DNA from: Kitasatospora mediocidica KCTC 9733
GTDB taxonomy: Bacteria; Actinomycetota; Actinomycetes; Streptomycetales; Streptomycetaceae
Direction: 5' to 3'
DNA: 64,000 nucleotides
Assembly (NCBI RefSeq): GCF_000744225.1
Contig: NZ_JQLN01000001.1
Span: 806,001 to 870,000, forward strand
Each line of letters opens with the position of its first letter. Position 1 is the stretch's first letter. The notes under the pieces are model-generated. The model worked only from the letters and a program-made list of their open reading frames with translations. It had not been told where the DNA came from and did no database searches. The position numbers and the translations under genes are program-made. Below are positions 1 to 9,555 of this stretch, piece by piece.

Positions 1-3000
1 GCGTCGGGACCCAGCAGGTCGAGATCGACACGGCCGGGAAGGGAGTTCCCCTTGCGGTCCGAAACGGCCGCCCAGATCCGGACATCGGCACCGAACGCCT
101 CCGGGCGCGGGTCCGTGTCGACCCTCAGGACGTCGTACGTGGTCGGATCCGCCCAGCGCAGGACACCGTCCTCCCCATGGATCAGAGCCAGCGCATGCCC
201 GTCACCCTCGGCGTCACGGCCGGCCAGGAGAACAGTCGCGAAAGTACCGCGCCCGGACTGCCGCACCTCCCCGATCAGCTCCGCCAACCCCGCCTCACCC
301 ACACCGAATTCGTGCGGCAGGCCATGGTTCTTCGACAACAGCATCGCCGCGCCGGCCTCCGCCTCGGAGCGCAGCGGCCGGTCCGCCGGACGCTGCTTGC
401 CGTAGTGCGTCGCACGCAGCGCCTCGGTGGCCTCCAGGCAGTGCTGCAACGTGCCACCGTCCACGCTCACGTCATGCGGGTTGACGAAGCGCAGCAGCTC
501 GGGGGTCGGCTCGTGGAACTCGGTGGTGCCCACCTCCAGGAGATGCCGGCTCAGCGCCTCCTCCTGCTCCTTGGTCGCCAACTCCAGGTCGCGCGCCCAG
601 CGCACCGCGTCCGTCCGCTCATAGGCAGGAGTCCGCTGCCGGACGACCCGCGACGCCTCCCCCTCCTCGGCGGGCTCCTCCTCGCGCTGCCGTTTGACCC
701 CGACGTGAGAACTCGACGGCTCGGTGGAGCCCGGCTCCCCGTCCGCCGTCTCCTCGCGCGGCGAGCCGCTCAGCACCTCCTCGATCGAGGCAACCGATTC
801 GGGCCCCTTCGCCCGGTCCTCCGACGGCGGGACAAGCTGCTCCTCACCGCTCCTGGCGCCCCCCTCGCCGTCAAAGGTCAGCAAGCGCCGGCTGACGGGG
901 GTCGCGGCGGCCTCCGGGTTCCGCCGGTACGTGTCGGGGCGGTCGGTGGCGAAGGTGTCGTCGCTCTTCGCCTCGTGCGCCTTCCAGGCCTCGCCGTCGA
1001 CGGTCTTCGGGCCCCAGTGCTGCAGGTACTTGTCGAACCACTCCTTGCCGAACTCGCGCTTGAGGTCGGAAACCGTCTCCAGCGCGATGTGGCGTCCGTC
1101 GGCCAGCTCGTCGAAGCCGTGCGCGGCCCGGTCCAGAGCCGGCATCACCTCGGCCTCGAAGCTGACGCGAGCGGCCAACTCGTCGGCCAGCGTGCTCTGC
1201 GTCCGCTGCCAGGTGGCGAGCTTCTCGCCCAGCGGCTCGGCCGACGGTTCCTCCGCCTGCTCGGACGGCTGCTCGTCCGCCGTCTCGCCGGCCTTCTCCG
1301 CCGACGCCTCGGCCGCCTCGGCCGCCTTCTCCTCCGACGCCTCGCCGGCCTTCTCGCCCTCGCCCGCGCCCTTCGCGTCGCCCTGGCGCAGTGCCGCGCG
1401 GATCGCGTCGCCCAGCGCCTCGCCGGTGGCGAACTGCTCGTCGAACGCCTTCCGCACCCGCTCGGTATGCCCCTCGGCGACCCGGTCGCGCGAGCCGTCG
1501 GACAGGTCGCCCGCCGCCGCCCGGGCCGCGACCCCGGCGGCCTGCGACGCGGCCTCGCGCGCGACCTGGAGCGTGAGCAAATCGTGGACGGTGGACTCGC
1601 TCAGCAGCTCGTCCAGGCTCTCCGGCGTGGCCTCCCGGTCCGCGACGGCGAGCAGGTGCGCGTCCACCAGGTGGCCGATCTCCCGCGCCACCGCGCCGCC
1701 GTGGCCCTCCGCCGACCGGCCCTTGAGACCCAGCGTCTCGCCGACCCCGGAGTCGAATCCGGACACCTTGGTCTGCCAGGACGCGACGGCCTTCTCGACC
1801 GTCTCGGAGACCTTGGTGAGCGCGGCCTCCCGCGCCGCCTGGACGGCGAACTCGTGCGGGAGCCCCTCGCTGCGCGCCGCGAAGTCCTCGTTGAACCTGG
1901 CAGCCCGCCTCGCCAGGTCGTCACCACGCAGCCCGGCGGCCGAGTCGGCCGATCCGAACGACGCCTTGAAGTCGGTCTCGACCTTCGCCCGCAGCTCACG
2001 GCCGAGCAGGGTCAGGCTCTCCTCGGAGAGCTCGGCACCCTCCTTGGCGCCGGTCTGCTCCAGCAGCGCCTGGTCGCGCTCCGCCAGGCCCGTACGCCAG
2101 TTGCTCCCTCTCAGCTGCTCGACAGCGCGGTCCGCGCGGGAGAGGGCGCGTTCGTAGCCGACCCGCAGGTCGAGGTCGCGCGCCAAGGAGTTCGTCAGTT
2201 CGCGCAGTTCCGTCCTGCCCTGGGACGTCCGCTCCACCAGGCGGCTCCCCGCCGCGTCCTCGTGCTCGGCGTAGACGCGGGCCACCGTGGCCTCGACCTT
2301 CGCCCGGAAGAGCCCGGACATGTGGCTGCGCACCCGGCCCAGCGCCTCCTCCGACAGCGGCTGGTCCGAGCGCCCCTCGTCCGTCCCACTCGCGCCCGCC
2401 CGCTCGACCGGGTCGAGCAGGGGACGGCTGTGGGACTGCACCAGTTCGTCGAAGCGCGCCATCCCGACCCGCACCGCCGCCTCACGGATGGCGGCGAGCT
2501 TCAGCATCGGCTCCAGCTCGGCGAAGACCTCCTCGCGGAAGTGCGGCCGCTCCTCCAGCCGGGCGGTCATCAGCTCGTGGGCACGAGCCCGGACGGCTGC
2601 GCCGACCTCGTGGCCGACGTCCTCGGGGAGGTTCTCGGACCACTCCTGGAATGCCCTGTCGAGCCTGGTCTGCGCCTCGCTCTCCCGGCCGAACGCCTGC
2701 GCCGCGTCCGACAGTCGGCCGTCGTAGCTGTCCTGCAGCTCGCGCTGGGACTGCTCCCAGCTCGGGCCCTGCTCGTCGTCGGAGCGGACCTCCGCCCGCC
2801 GTGGGGCGTCGACGAAGACGTACGCGTGCCCGGACGGGGTGGTAGCTGGATGGTGATCGGCACCAGCCTGATGGTCCGGCGCGGACGGCCCGACCTGGTC
2901 GGACTGTGGCTCCGGCCCGCGCGGCTCCGGCCCGCGCGACCCCGGCCCAAGCGGCACGAAGCCGTCCGGCGCCGGGTGGGAACGCGGCAACGGCTCGTCG

Positions 3001-6000
3001 TCGACCCGCAGATGGCCGCCGAGCTCCTCCACCCGCACCTCGTCCGATCCGCGCGACAGCGACAGCCGCAGCCAGTGGCCGTCCGGGGTGAACGTGGGCC
3101 TGCCGGCCGCGTCGAAGCCGACCTTCGAGCTGACCATCAGGTTCCCGGAGGCGGCCCGGTCCACCGTTCCCGGACCGGTCACCTTCGGCACGAAGGTCAG
3201 CACATTGTCGGGGACGTACGCCTCCAGGTCGCTGTCCGGCAGCAGCCGGCCCAGCTCGCGCAGGGTCTGCGCAGCGTACGAGTCGTCCTGCCCGCGCCCG
3301 ATGTTGCAGACGGCGAGCTGCAGCGGTTTGGTCTCGTCCAGGCGACCGTCCCGGCGCATGGCGGCGAGCGCCTGGGCCAACTCGACCGGCTTCACCGGCT
3401 TGCCCCGCCAGGTCAGCTGCCCGTCGGCGCGGGTGCTGTGACTCACGACGGTGGAGAAGCGCGGGTCGACCGGGAAGTGCTCGACCGCCTCCGCGATCCG
3501 TTGACGCTCCTCGGCGCTCGCTCCCGGATCCTCCAGCCAGCGCACCCCGGAGCCCCGCCGCACGGCCAGCGCGTCGGCCAGCTCGGCGACCAGCTCGTGG
3601 TCGACCGGACCGGAGTCGTACGCGTGCCCGGCCGCCCCGGGCGAGTGGTGACCGCCGAAGCTGAAGAGGCCGAGGCCGTCTTCCAGCGGATCGACCTCGG
3701 GCTCCCTCACCCGTTCCTGGCGGCCCGAGGCCGGGTTGTCGCCGAGCGTCCGGGCCTCGTGCTGCAACCTGTCCCGGACGACCCGGTCGAAGTGCCCGCG
3801 GACCGCGTCGTCGGTCGAGAACATGCTCTGGAGATCCCTGAACCGCGCTTCGCTGCTCGTGTACTCGAACCGCCGCGGGCTCTCCAGGTTCCCGTCCGCG
3901 TCCTCGGCCAGCCGGGGGCCGTGACCCAGCGCGTAGCTGTCCCCCGCCGGCGACTCCTGGACGTCCGACAGTTCGAGCTTCGTGTCGAAGATCGGCCTGC
4001 CGGACTGCTCCCCGAGGGCCGGCGCACGGCTGGGACGGTACGTGCTGGCACTGGTGTAGGAGGAGAAGTCGGCCTGGTAGTACTGGTGGAAGTCGCCGAA
4101 GAACTGCTTCATGTCGGCCAGGTCGGCGTCGTCCAGTTGCGCCGGTTCACGACGGCCGTCGACGAGCAGGTCCGCGTCCTTGCCCGACAGGTTCAGCGTG
4201 GTCCGGGTCAGGAACTCGAAGGCCGCATCCCGGTTCTTCCCCTCGTCGTCGCTGAACTTGTTCCGGAAGTAGAAACCGAACGGGTCGGAGTCCACCATCG
4301 CGACGGCCCGCCTGAGCTCCTGCTCGCCCTCCTTGCCCGGACCCCACAGTCGGGGGTACCGGCGCATCATCTGCACCGCGCCGATGTGCTCGGCCTCCCG
4401 GTCGTGCTCCTCCGGCCGCGCGTTCTTGCTCTTGTCCGCCGCGTACATGCGCTCGGAGTTCTGCTTCTGGATGTCGTGGAAAACGATCGCCTTGACGATG
4501 CTGTCCACCTTCACGAACCGCCGTGGGTCGTCCCGGTCCGGGTGGGCCAGCTTGAGGTACTGACCCAGCACCATCTGCGCGTGGTCGGAGAAGGTGTACG
4601 GCAGGTGGTGGGCGATCTCCTCGTCGAACTTGGGCCGCAACTCGGGGAAGGCGCCGTACAGGCTCTCGATCATCACGTGCGGCGGCGCCCCCGCCTTCCA
4701 CAACTGCGTGATCTCCTCGCCGACTTGGAGCTGAAGAGCCTGGTGGGCAGGCAGGTTGCGCCGGTTGGCGTCGAAGTCGTTGAGGTGTGGCCGGCCCGAG
4801 ACGTCGAAGTCCTTCGACGCCTCGTGGTAGCCGCGCGCCAGCGACTCCCCGATGGCCGCCTGGGTCGCCCAGGGGAGCACCGTCCGCTCCATGAACGCGT
4901 CGATGCTCTCGCGGTCGCCGGGGCCGAGGTTGTCGAGGTCTCTGGGCAGGTGCGCCCGACTGTCGCCCGCCGGGTACTCCGCCGCGTACGCGTCGCTGTG
5001 CTCGGCCACGAAGGTCCGCAGGTCGGCGAGGCGCTTGACGAAGCGCAGCTCGTTGCCGCCGGTCAGCAGCGGGTCCATCCGCCGCTCCGCCTCGGGCTGC
5101 TCGAACTGCTTCCAGGTCACGTAGTGCTGGCGCAACCGGAAGGCGATGCCACCCAACTCGACGGCCTTGTTGCGGAAACTCGCCTTCGGACGCAGGTCGA
5201 AGACGAGCTCTCGGAGCGTGTCGGGGCTCGTGGTGAGCTCTGCGCCGTTCGCGCGGGTTTCGCGCAGGTGCTCGATGACGCCGGTGTACAGACCGGGCTT
5301 GACCTCCTCGGCCCGCTCGGCGGCCCAGTCGAGCAGCCTGTCGTGCTCGGCGCGCTCTGCCTCCGGCAGCAGACCGGTGTGCTCGCCGAGCCGGGCGATC
5401 AGGTCCTGCAACTCGTCCGACTGACGGTGGAGTTCGTCGTGGTGTGGCTGGGTGGTGATCCAGGGGTGGTCCTTCGGCAGCAGCCGGCGGTCCGTCAGCA
5501 GCGGTGCGCCGATGTCCGTGCGCAGCTCGTCGACGTGGAAGGACTCACCGTTGCGCGGGTCGGCCGGGCCGGTGAAGGCCTCCTCGTCGTAGTAGTACGT
5601 CCGCAGCGAGCCCGGCCGGGCTGTGCTCTGCAGCAGGTCGATGTCCGCACCCGCGATGCCGAACTGGTTCGGCTCGCCCCGGTGGTCGACGTTGAAGGTC
5701 CGCTGGGAGTTGGGAACGGCCGACTCGCGCCCGGCACCCGCCAGGTCGCGGCCCCGCTCGAACTCCAGGCGGGCCTGGTCCAGTGCGCCCCGCAGCGTCT
5801 GCGCGACGAAGGTGTCCCGTTGCGCCTCCGGGAGGCCGTTGTACGCGGTGGTGAGCGCCCTCGGGTCGTAGTTCTCGGGCGCGGTGAGCGAGCGCCTGCC
5901 CCGGTACGGCGGGACCGGCGAGTTGCGGTCCTCCTCATGGATGGCGTGCTCGGCGATCGTCCGGTAGGTCGACAGCGGGACCAGGTAGGAGCGCAGCAGC

Positions 6001-8639
6001 GGCTTCGTCCGCGGGCCCAGGTCCGCGATGTACTTCTCGGCCCACTTGAGCGCCCGCAGCGGACGGCCGGCGCCGGTCCACAGCACCGAGTCGCCCGCGA
6101 CGGACATCCGGATCTCCCCGGTGAGCGGGTCCTGCTGGATGTCCTTGTACTCCGAGGTGCTCCCGCCCGGCCGGTCGGGGGCGGGCGTCAGCTCCTGCTC
6201 GCTCACCACGGTGGTGTAGAGGCGGACGAACGGCTCGTCCTCGTGGAACTCGAGCTCCGGATCACCCCGGTAGACGGTCTTGGGCTCCTCCCAGACGAAC
6301 TCCTTCTTCTGCCGGTCGAAGACCAGCTGCCCGTCCAGCGGCCGGCTCGGACCGGGGAAACCGACACCCTGGGCGTCGCCCGGCAGGTCGCCCACGACCG
6401 GGTTCCCGGGGTCCTCGGCGGGTGTCTTGGGCCCGAACGTCAGGGCACCCCCGATGTCCCGCAGTTCGTGCTGCGCGCGGTCGTGGTCGCCCACCGGAAG
6501 GTCGACGCGGCCGGGCGGTGCCTGCGGCTCCGGATGCGGCTGCGGGTGTGTCTGCGACTGCGACTGCGTCGGGATCCGGGCCGGGGCGGAGATCGGGGCC
6601 GGGGTGTCGACCGGCTTGCGGTGGCTGTCGGAGGGAGGCGGAACATCCTTCGACCCGGCGCCGCGGGGCAGCGGAGCCTCGGGGACGGCCGTGGAGCGGT
6701 CCGTACGCTGCGTCGTGGTGGAACCGGAGGACCCGGCGCTCTGCTGCTGCCGCCCGCCTGACGCCGTGGTCTGCGCCCCGGACGTCGCCGTCTGCGTCCG
6801 CACCGGCTCCCGCACCGGCCCCTGCGGGAGGTCGGCCTCCGCACGCTGCGGGGTACCGCTGTAGCCGGTGCCGGTGGTCCGCACCGGGGTGAGGACCGGG
6901 TAGTCGAGCTCGTCCGGGTCCTCTCGCGAGTACGCGGGCGGCAGGTCCTGGTAGTTGGGCAGCTCGCCCTCCGGACCGGCGGCCTGGTACGGCGGCGCCG
7001 GTTCGGCGATCTCCTCCCCCGAGCTCTCGAGGCCCGAGGACTGCGTCGTGCGCGGCGTCGGATCCGGGATCCCCAGCTCCGCACGGGCCCTGGGCCCCAT
7101 CGGCCGCGGGATCAGCAGCGAGGTGGGGTGGCCGGTGAAGTTCGCCAGCAGCGCCAGCAGGACGCGCGGGTGCAGCGGCCCGTAGTACTTGTCGTCACTG
7201 GTCTCCGCGGACGCCGCGTCCCACTTCTTCACCTGGTCGGCGAACTTGATCCTGAGCGGCTCGACCGCCAGGTGCCCGCCGTGGCCGATGAACCCCATGA
7301 TGACGCCCGAGTAGAAGGCCCCGGCGCTGGCCTGGAAACTCTCGCCCTCGAAGATCATGCCGTTGAAACCCGCGGTCAGGAAGTTCTGCAGGCCGCCCTT
7401 GAGGTAGCCACCGATCCCCTCGCCGAGCTTGTAGAGGAGCTGGTAACCCGACTGGAATCCGAGCCCTTCGGCGGTCTCCATCGCCTCCTTCGCCAGGTTC
7501 CGGATGGCGTCTTCTTCCGCCTTCGCCGCGTCCCCGAGGACGCTGCGCAGCAGTTTGGTGATGGTCGCCTGGTCGACGGCGTAGCGCGCCGAGTCCTTGG
7601 CGAGCGTCCTGGCGAAGTCCTGCCCGGCCTGCCGCGCGACGTCCTGGCCGACCAGGTCGCCCAGGTTGCGCTCGAAGGTGTCGCCCATGTCCGCGGTGAA
7701 CTTGGCGACCTTCTTGCCCACGCCGTCCGCCACGCCCCCGGCGGCGCCCTTGGTGAGGTCCTTGAGCCCGTCCTTGAGGCCGTCCTTGAGGCCGCCGCCG
7801 ATCAGGCCCTTCCCGAGGGACGTCACCCCGCCCTTGGCCAGGTCCCCGAGGACGTTCTTCGTGACGTTCTTCTCCATGCCCTCCAGGCCGCGCGCCAGGC
7901 CCTTGAGGTCGTTCTCCAGCAGGTCGCCGATGCCCTTGCCGAAGAGCTTCCCGAACAGCTTGCCGAACCCGTGGCCCAGCAGCTCCAGCGGCCCGGCGAG
8001 CAGGCCGTTGATCGCACCGAACTCGACGGCCTGCAGGGTGGACTTCCAGTCCCAGCTGCTCTTGTGGCCGTCGGCGATCTGGATGGTCTGGATGATCACG
8101 TCGAGCAGCACGCCGCCCGTGATGCTCAGGAACTCGTGGAGGAGGAGCTGCCTGAGCAGCCAGAAGAAGACCCGCTTGATGATCGCACTGACGATCACCT
8201 CCTCGGCGAAGATCGTCGCGAGCGAGGCACCGAAGGTGATCGGACTCGCCGCGATCGCCCAGGCGATCTCGGCGGCGAGCTGCACCATCTGGGCGATCAT
8301 CATCCATTTGGTGTACTCGACCTGATTGGCCGTCTGATGGGCGTAGTCGCCCAGCTGCTTGGCCATCGTGGCGGCCGAGCCCAGGTAGTCGGTCCCGCCG
8401 CTCTCGCCGGTGAACCGCCGCATCTCCAGGACGAAGGCGTCGCGCGCCTGCCCGTCGAACTGGGTCAGGCAGACGTTCACCAATTGGTCGATGTAGTCCT
8501 TGAGGACCGGGATGTCCGCGGCGATCGCCAGGTAGTCGTCACCCGCCGTGCGCAGCTTGTCCTCGTCGGCCTCCGGCCACGTCATGCCGGTCACCACCCC
8601 GAAGAGCTTGGCCAGTCCCTCGGGGAGCTCGATCGACAT
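1..8639 (-). CDS. Giant multidomain toxin candidate with WXG100-like N-terminus (partial)
   Basis: The frame starts at an ATG (8637-8639) and stays open to the left edge, so at least 2,879 residues are seen and the C-terminus is missing. Residues 1-100 resemble the WXG100-like/CpnT N-terminal domain of type VII substrates. A hydrophobic segment follows at about 110-156, then Gly/Lys-rich helices. A Pro/Gln-rich linker (about 500-700) precedes a segment with a YRGD motif (about 789). An HD-like pattern lies near 1350-1430, a His1734/Cys1778 segment after it, and then a long Ala/Glu-rich helical region. Near the edge, Cys2734, His2815 and Asp2831 sit in contexts (QHCLEATEAL, GDGHALAL, RWADPTTYD) typical of papain-fold toxins (Tox-PL, glutamine deamidase or protease). 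It is last in the T7SS gene run, 35 bp after a small WXG100-like gene. I infer a secreted polymorphic toxin; each internal domain call is tentative. Confidence 0.8.
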   Translation of the reverse strand, partial: MSIELPEGLAKLFGVVTGMTWPEADEDKLRTAGDDYLAIAADIPVLKDYIDQLVNVCLTQFDGQARDAFVLEMRRFTGESGGTDYLGSAATMAKQLGDYAHQTANQVEYTKWMMIAQMVQLAAEIAWAIAASPITFGASLATIFAEEVIVSAIIKRVFFWLLRQLLLHEFLSITGGVLLDVIIQTIQIADGHKSSWDWKSTLQAVEFGAINGLLAGPLELLGHGFGKLFGKLFGKGIGDLLENDLKGLARGLEGMEKNVTKNVLGDLAKGGVTSLGKGLIGGGLKDGLKDGLKDLTKGAAGGVADGVGKKVAKFTADMGDTFERNLGDLVGQDVARQAGQDFARTLAKDSARYAVDQATITKLLRSVLGDAAKAEEDAIRNLAKEAMETAEGLGFQSGYQLLYKLGEGIGGYLKGGLQNFLTAGFNGMIFEGESFQASAGAFYSGVIMGFIGHGGHLAVEPLRIKFADQVKKWDAASAETSDDKYYGPLHPRVLLALLANFTGHPTSLLIPRPMGPRARAELGIPDPTPRTTQSSGLESSGEEIAEPAPPYQAAGPEGELPNYQDLPPAYSREDPDELDYPVLTPVRTTGTGYSGTPQRAEADLPQGPVREPVRTQTATSGAQTTASGGRQQQSAGSSGSTTTQRTDRSTAVPEAPLPRGAGSKDVPPPSDSHRKPVDTPAPISAPARIPTQSQSQTHPQPHPEPQAPPGRVDLPVGDHDRAQHELRDIGGALTFGPKTPAEDPGNPVVGDLPGDAQGVGFPGPSRPLDGQLVFDRQKKEFVWEEPKTVYRGDPELEFHEDEPFVRLYTTVVSEQELTPAPDRPGGSTSEYKDIQQDPLTGEIRMSVAGDSVLWTGAGRPLRALKWAEKYIADLGPRTKPLLRSYLVPLSTYRTIAEHAIHEEDRNSPVPPYRGRRSLTAPENYDPRALTTAYNGLPEAQRDTFVAQTLRGALDQARLEFERGRDLAGAGRESAVPNSQRTFNVDHRGEPNQFGIAGADIDLLQSTARPGSLRTYYYDEEAFTGPADPRNGESFHVDELRTDIGAPLLTDRRLLPKDHPWITTQPHHDELHRQSDELQDLIARLGEHTGLLPEAERAEHDRLLDWAAERAEEVKPGLYTGVIEHLRETRANGAELTTSPDTLRELVFDLRPKASFRNKAVELGGIAFRLRQHYVTWKQFEQPEAERRMDPLLTGGNELRFVKRLADLRTFVAEHSDAYAAEYPAGDSRAHLPRDLDNLGPGDRESIDAFMERTVLPWATQAAIGESLARGYHEASKDFDVSGRPHLNDFDANRRNLPAHQALQLQVGEEITQLWKAGAPPHVMIESLYGAFPELRPKFDEEIAHHLPYTFSDHAQMVLGQYLKLAHPDRDDPRRFVKVDSIVKAIVFHDIQKQNSERMYAADKSKNARPEEHDREAEHIGAVQMMRRYPRLWGPGKEGEQELRRAVAMVDSDPFGFYFRNKFSDDEGKNRDAAFEFLTRTTLNLSGKDADLLVDGRREPAQLDDADLADMKQFFGDFHQYYQADFSSYTSASTYRPSRAPALGEQSGRPIFDTKLELSDVQESPAGDSYALGHGPRLAEDADGNLESPRRFEYTSSEARFRDLQSMFSTDDAVRGHFDRVVRDRLQHEARTLGDNPASGRQERVREPEVDPLEDGLGLFSFGGHHSPGAAGHAYDSGPVDHELVAELADALAVRRGSGVRWLEDPGASAEERQRIAEAVEHFPVDPRFSTVVSHSTRADGQLTWRGKPVKPVELAQALAAMRRDGRLDETKPLQLAVCNIGRGQDDSYAAQTLRELGRLLPDSDLEAYVPDNVLTFVPKVTGPGTVDRAASGNLMVSSKVGFDAAGRPTFTPDGHWLRLSLSRGSDEVRVEELGGHLRVDDEPLPRSHPAPDGFVPLGPGSRGPEPRGPEPQSDQVGPSAPDHQAGADHHPATTPSGHAYVFVDAPRRAEVRSDDEQGPSWEQSQRELQDSYDGRLSDAAQAFGRESEAQTRLDRAFQEWSENLPEDVGHEVGAAVRARAHELMTARLEERPHFREEVFAELEPMLKLAAIREAAVRVGMARFDELVQSHSRPLLDPVERAGASGTDEGRSDQPLSEEALGRVRSHMSGLFRAKVEATVARVYAEHEDAAGSRLVERTSQGRTELRELTNSLARDLDLRVGYERALSRADRAVEQLRGSNWRTGLAERDQALLEQTGAKEGAELSEESLTLLGRELRAKVETDFKASFGSADSAAGLRGDDLARRAARFNEDFAARSEGLPHEFAVQAAREAALTKVSETVEKAVASWQTKVSGFDSGVGETLGLKGRSAEGHGGAVAREIGHLVDAHLLAVADREATPESLDELLSESTVHDLLTLQVAREAASQAAGVAARAAAGDLSDGSRDRVAEGHTERVRKAFDEQFATGEALGDAIRAALRQGDAKGAGEGEKAGEASEEKAAEAAEASAEKAGETADEQPSEQAEEPSAEPLGEKLATWQRTQSTLADELAARVSFEAEVMPALDRAAHGFDELADGRHIALETVSDLKREFGKEWFDKYLQHWGPKTVDGEAWKAHEAKSDDTFATDRPDTYRRNPEAAATPVSRRLLTFDGEGGARSGEEQLVPPSEDRAKGPESVASIEEVLSGSPREETADGEPGSTEPSSSHVGVKRQREEEPAEEGEASRVVRQRTPAYERTDAVRWARDLELATKEQEEALSRHLLEVGTTEFHEPTPELLRFVNPHDVSVDGGTLQHCLEATEALRATHYGKQRPADRPLRSEAEAGAAMLLSKNHGLPHEFGVGEAGLAELIGEVRQSGRGTFATVLLAGRDAEGDGHALALIHGEDGVLRWADPTTYDVLRVDTDPRPEAFGADVRIWAAVSDRKGNSLPGRVDLDLLGPD

Positions 8640-8674
8640 GGTTGGTGCACTCCTGACATGACGTCAGAACCTGG

Positions 8675-8974
8675 CTAGGCCTGGTTCTTCGCGTTCTCAT
8701 CGGCGTTGTGGAGGAGGTCGGAGGTGTTCTGACCCTGCTGACCGAGGTTGTCCACGGTGTCGCGGACCTGCTTGAGCAGGGAGGTCAGGTCGGCGGTCGG
8801 CTTGTCGACCTGGCTGTGGTACGTCTGACCGATCTCGTCGGTGCCGGCCGCGCCCTTGTTGTAAAGGTTGATCTGGTCGGTGTTCTTGAGCATCCGGTCG
8901 ACGGTGTCCGACATGGCACCGAAGTGGGAGAAGGCGTTCTTGAGGTCCGCCAGCGCCACCAGCTTCTCAGCCAC
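8675..8974 (-). CDS. Small helical WXG100-like ESX protein
   Basis: This 99-residue protein is all helical, with a central NLYNKGAAGTDEIG turn and a C-terminal Asp/Asn-rich tail, the size and shape of ESX (WXG100-type) substrates or substrate chaperones. It has no canonical Trp-x-Gly; the turn carries Gly only. The GTG start at 8974 is chosen because AGGAGG lies just upstream; an upstream in-frame ATG would add an Arg-rich tail that overlaps the previous gene. It overlaps the YbaB-like gene by 8 bp and sits directly before the giant toxin, so it may pair with the toxin's WXG100-like N-terminus for export. That pairing is inference. Confidence 0.75.
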   Translation of the reverse strand: MAEKLVALADLKNAFSHFGAMSDTVDRMLKNTDQINLYNKGAAGTDEIGQTYHSQVDKPTADLTSLLKQVRDTVDNLGQQGQNTSDLLHNADENAKNQA

Positions 8975-9407
8975 GGAACTCCTCCTGCCGGGTGCGCTTG
9001 CGCCGCTCCTCCTCCTCGTCGAAGCCGGGGCGCATCGAACGCAACGGAGCCAGCAGCTCGTCCAGTTCGGTGCCACCGGTCATCGAGGTCCGCAGCGCCT
9101 CGCCGATCCCGCGGAACGAGCCCATCGACTCCGCGACCCGGTCGCCGATGTCGGCGCGCGCCTCGTTCAGCACGTCGGTGAGGACGGCGGACAGCTGGGC
9201 GGGGGCCATCGAACGGTAGGCGGTGGTGTGGAAGGTCAGCGCGAGCACCTGACCCTGCGCGCCCACCTTCGCGGTGACCATGCGGTCCTTGGAGGTCACC
9301 GAGGCGGTGGCCGCGGCGAGTTCCCTGGCCACCTCGGCCATCTTGGTCTGCTGTTCCTGCAAGGCGGCCATCGCCTGCTCGATCTGCTCCGCGAACGGGG
9401 TCGTCAT
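8967..9407 (-). CDS. YbaB/EbfC family nucleoid-associated protein
   Basis: The 146-residue product has an N-terminal coiled coil (EQIEQAMAALQEQQTKMAEV) followed by a beta-rich section with VTAKVGAQGQVLALTF, the arrangement of YbaB/EbfC DNA-binding dimers. The acidic/basic tail ends in EEEERRKRTRQEEFRG. The ATG at 9407 has GGAGG 8 bases upstream; an earlier in-frame ATG at 9488 lacks support. YbaB-like proteins recur in actinobacterial ESX loci, where they may act as regulators or adaptors; the sequence here does not show which. The gene is co-directional with the PPE-like gene upstream and overlaps the small ESX gene downstream. Confidence 0.75.
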   Translation of the reverse strand: MTTPFAEQIEQAMAALQEQQTKMAEVARELAAATASVTSKDRMVTAKVGAQGQVLALTFHTTAYRSMAPAQLSAVLTDVLNEARADIGDRVAESMGSFRGIGEALRTSMTGGTELDELLAPLRSMRPGFDEEEERRKRTRQEEFRG

Positions 9408-9555
9408 CGCGGGCACCTCCAGTGTGTCTGCGATCCGGCGCGGGCCCTGGCAGCAGGGCCCGCGGCGGATCGGCGTACAGGTCGTCACTTCCCTCTACGG
9501 GCGGACGGGCCCCGGAGGTTCGGCTCCCGGCGTGACGACCTGCGCACACACGTTC

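Noticed and set aside
177-6761. Plus-strand open frame of 2,194 codons
   Set aside because: It is the antisense of the giant toxin gene in the register that lacks stops because of high G+C. Its translation is Arg/Leu/Gly-rich with no domains, while the minus strand reads as protein with a good start.
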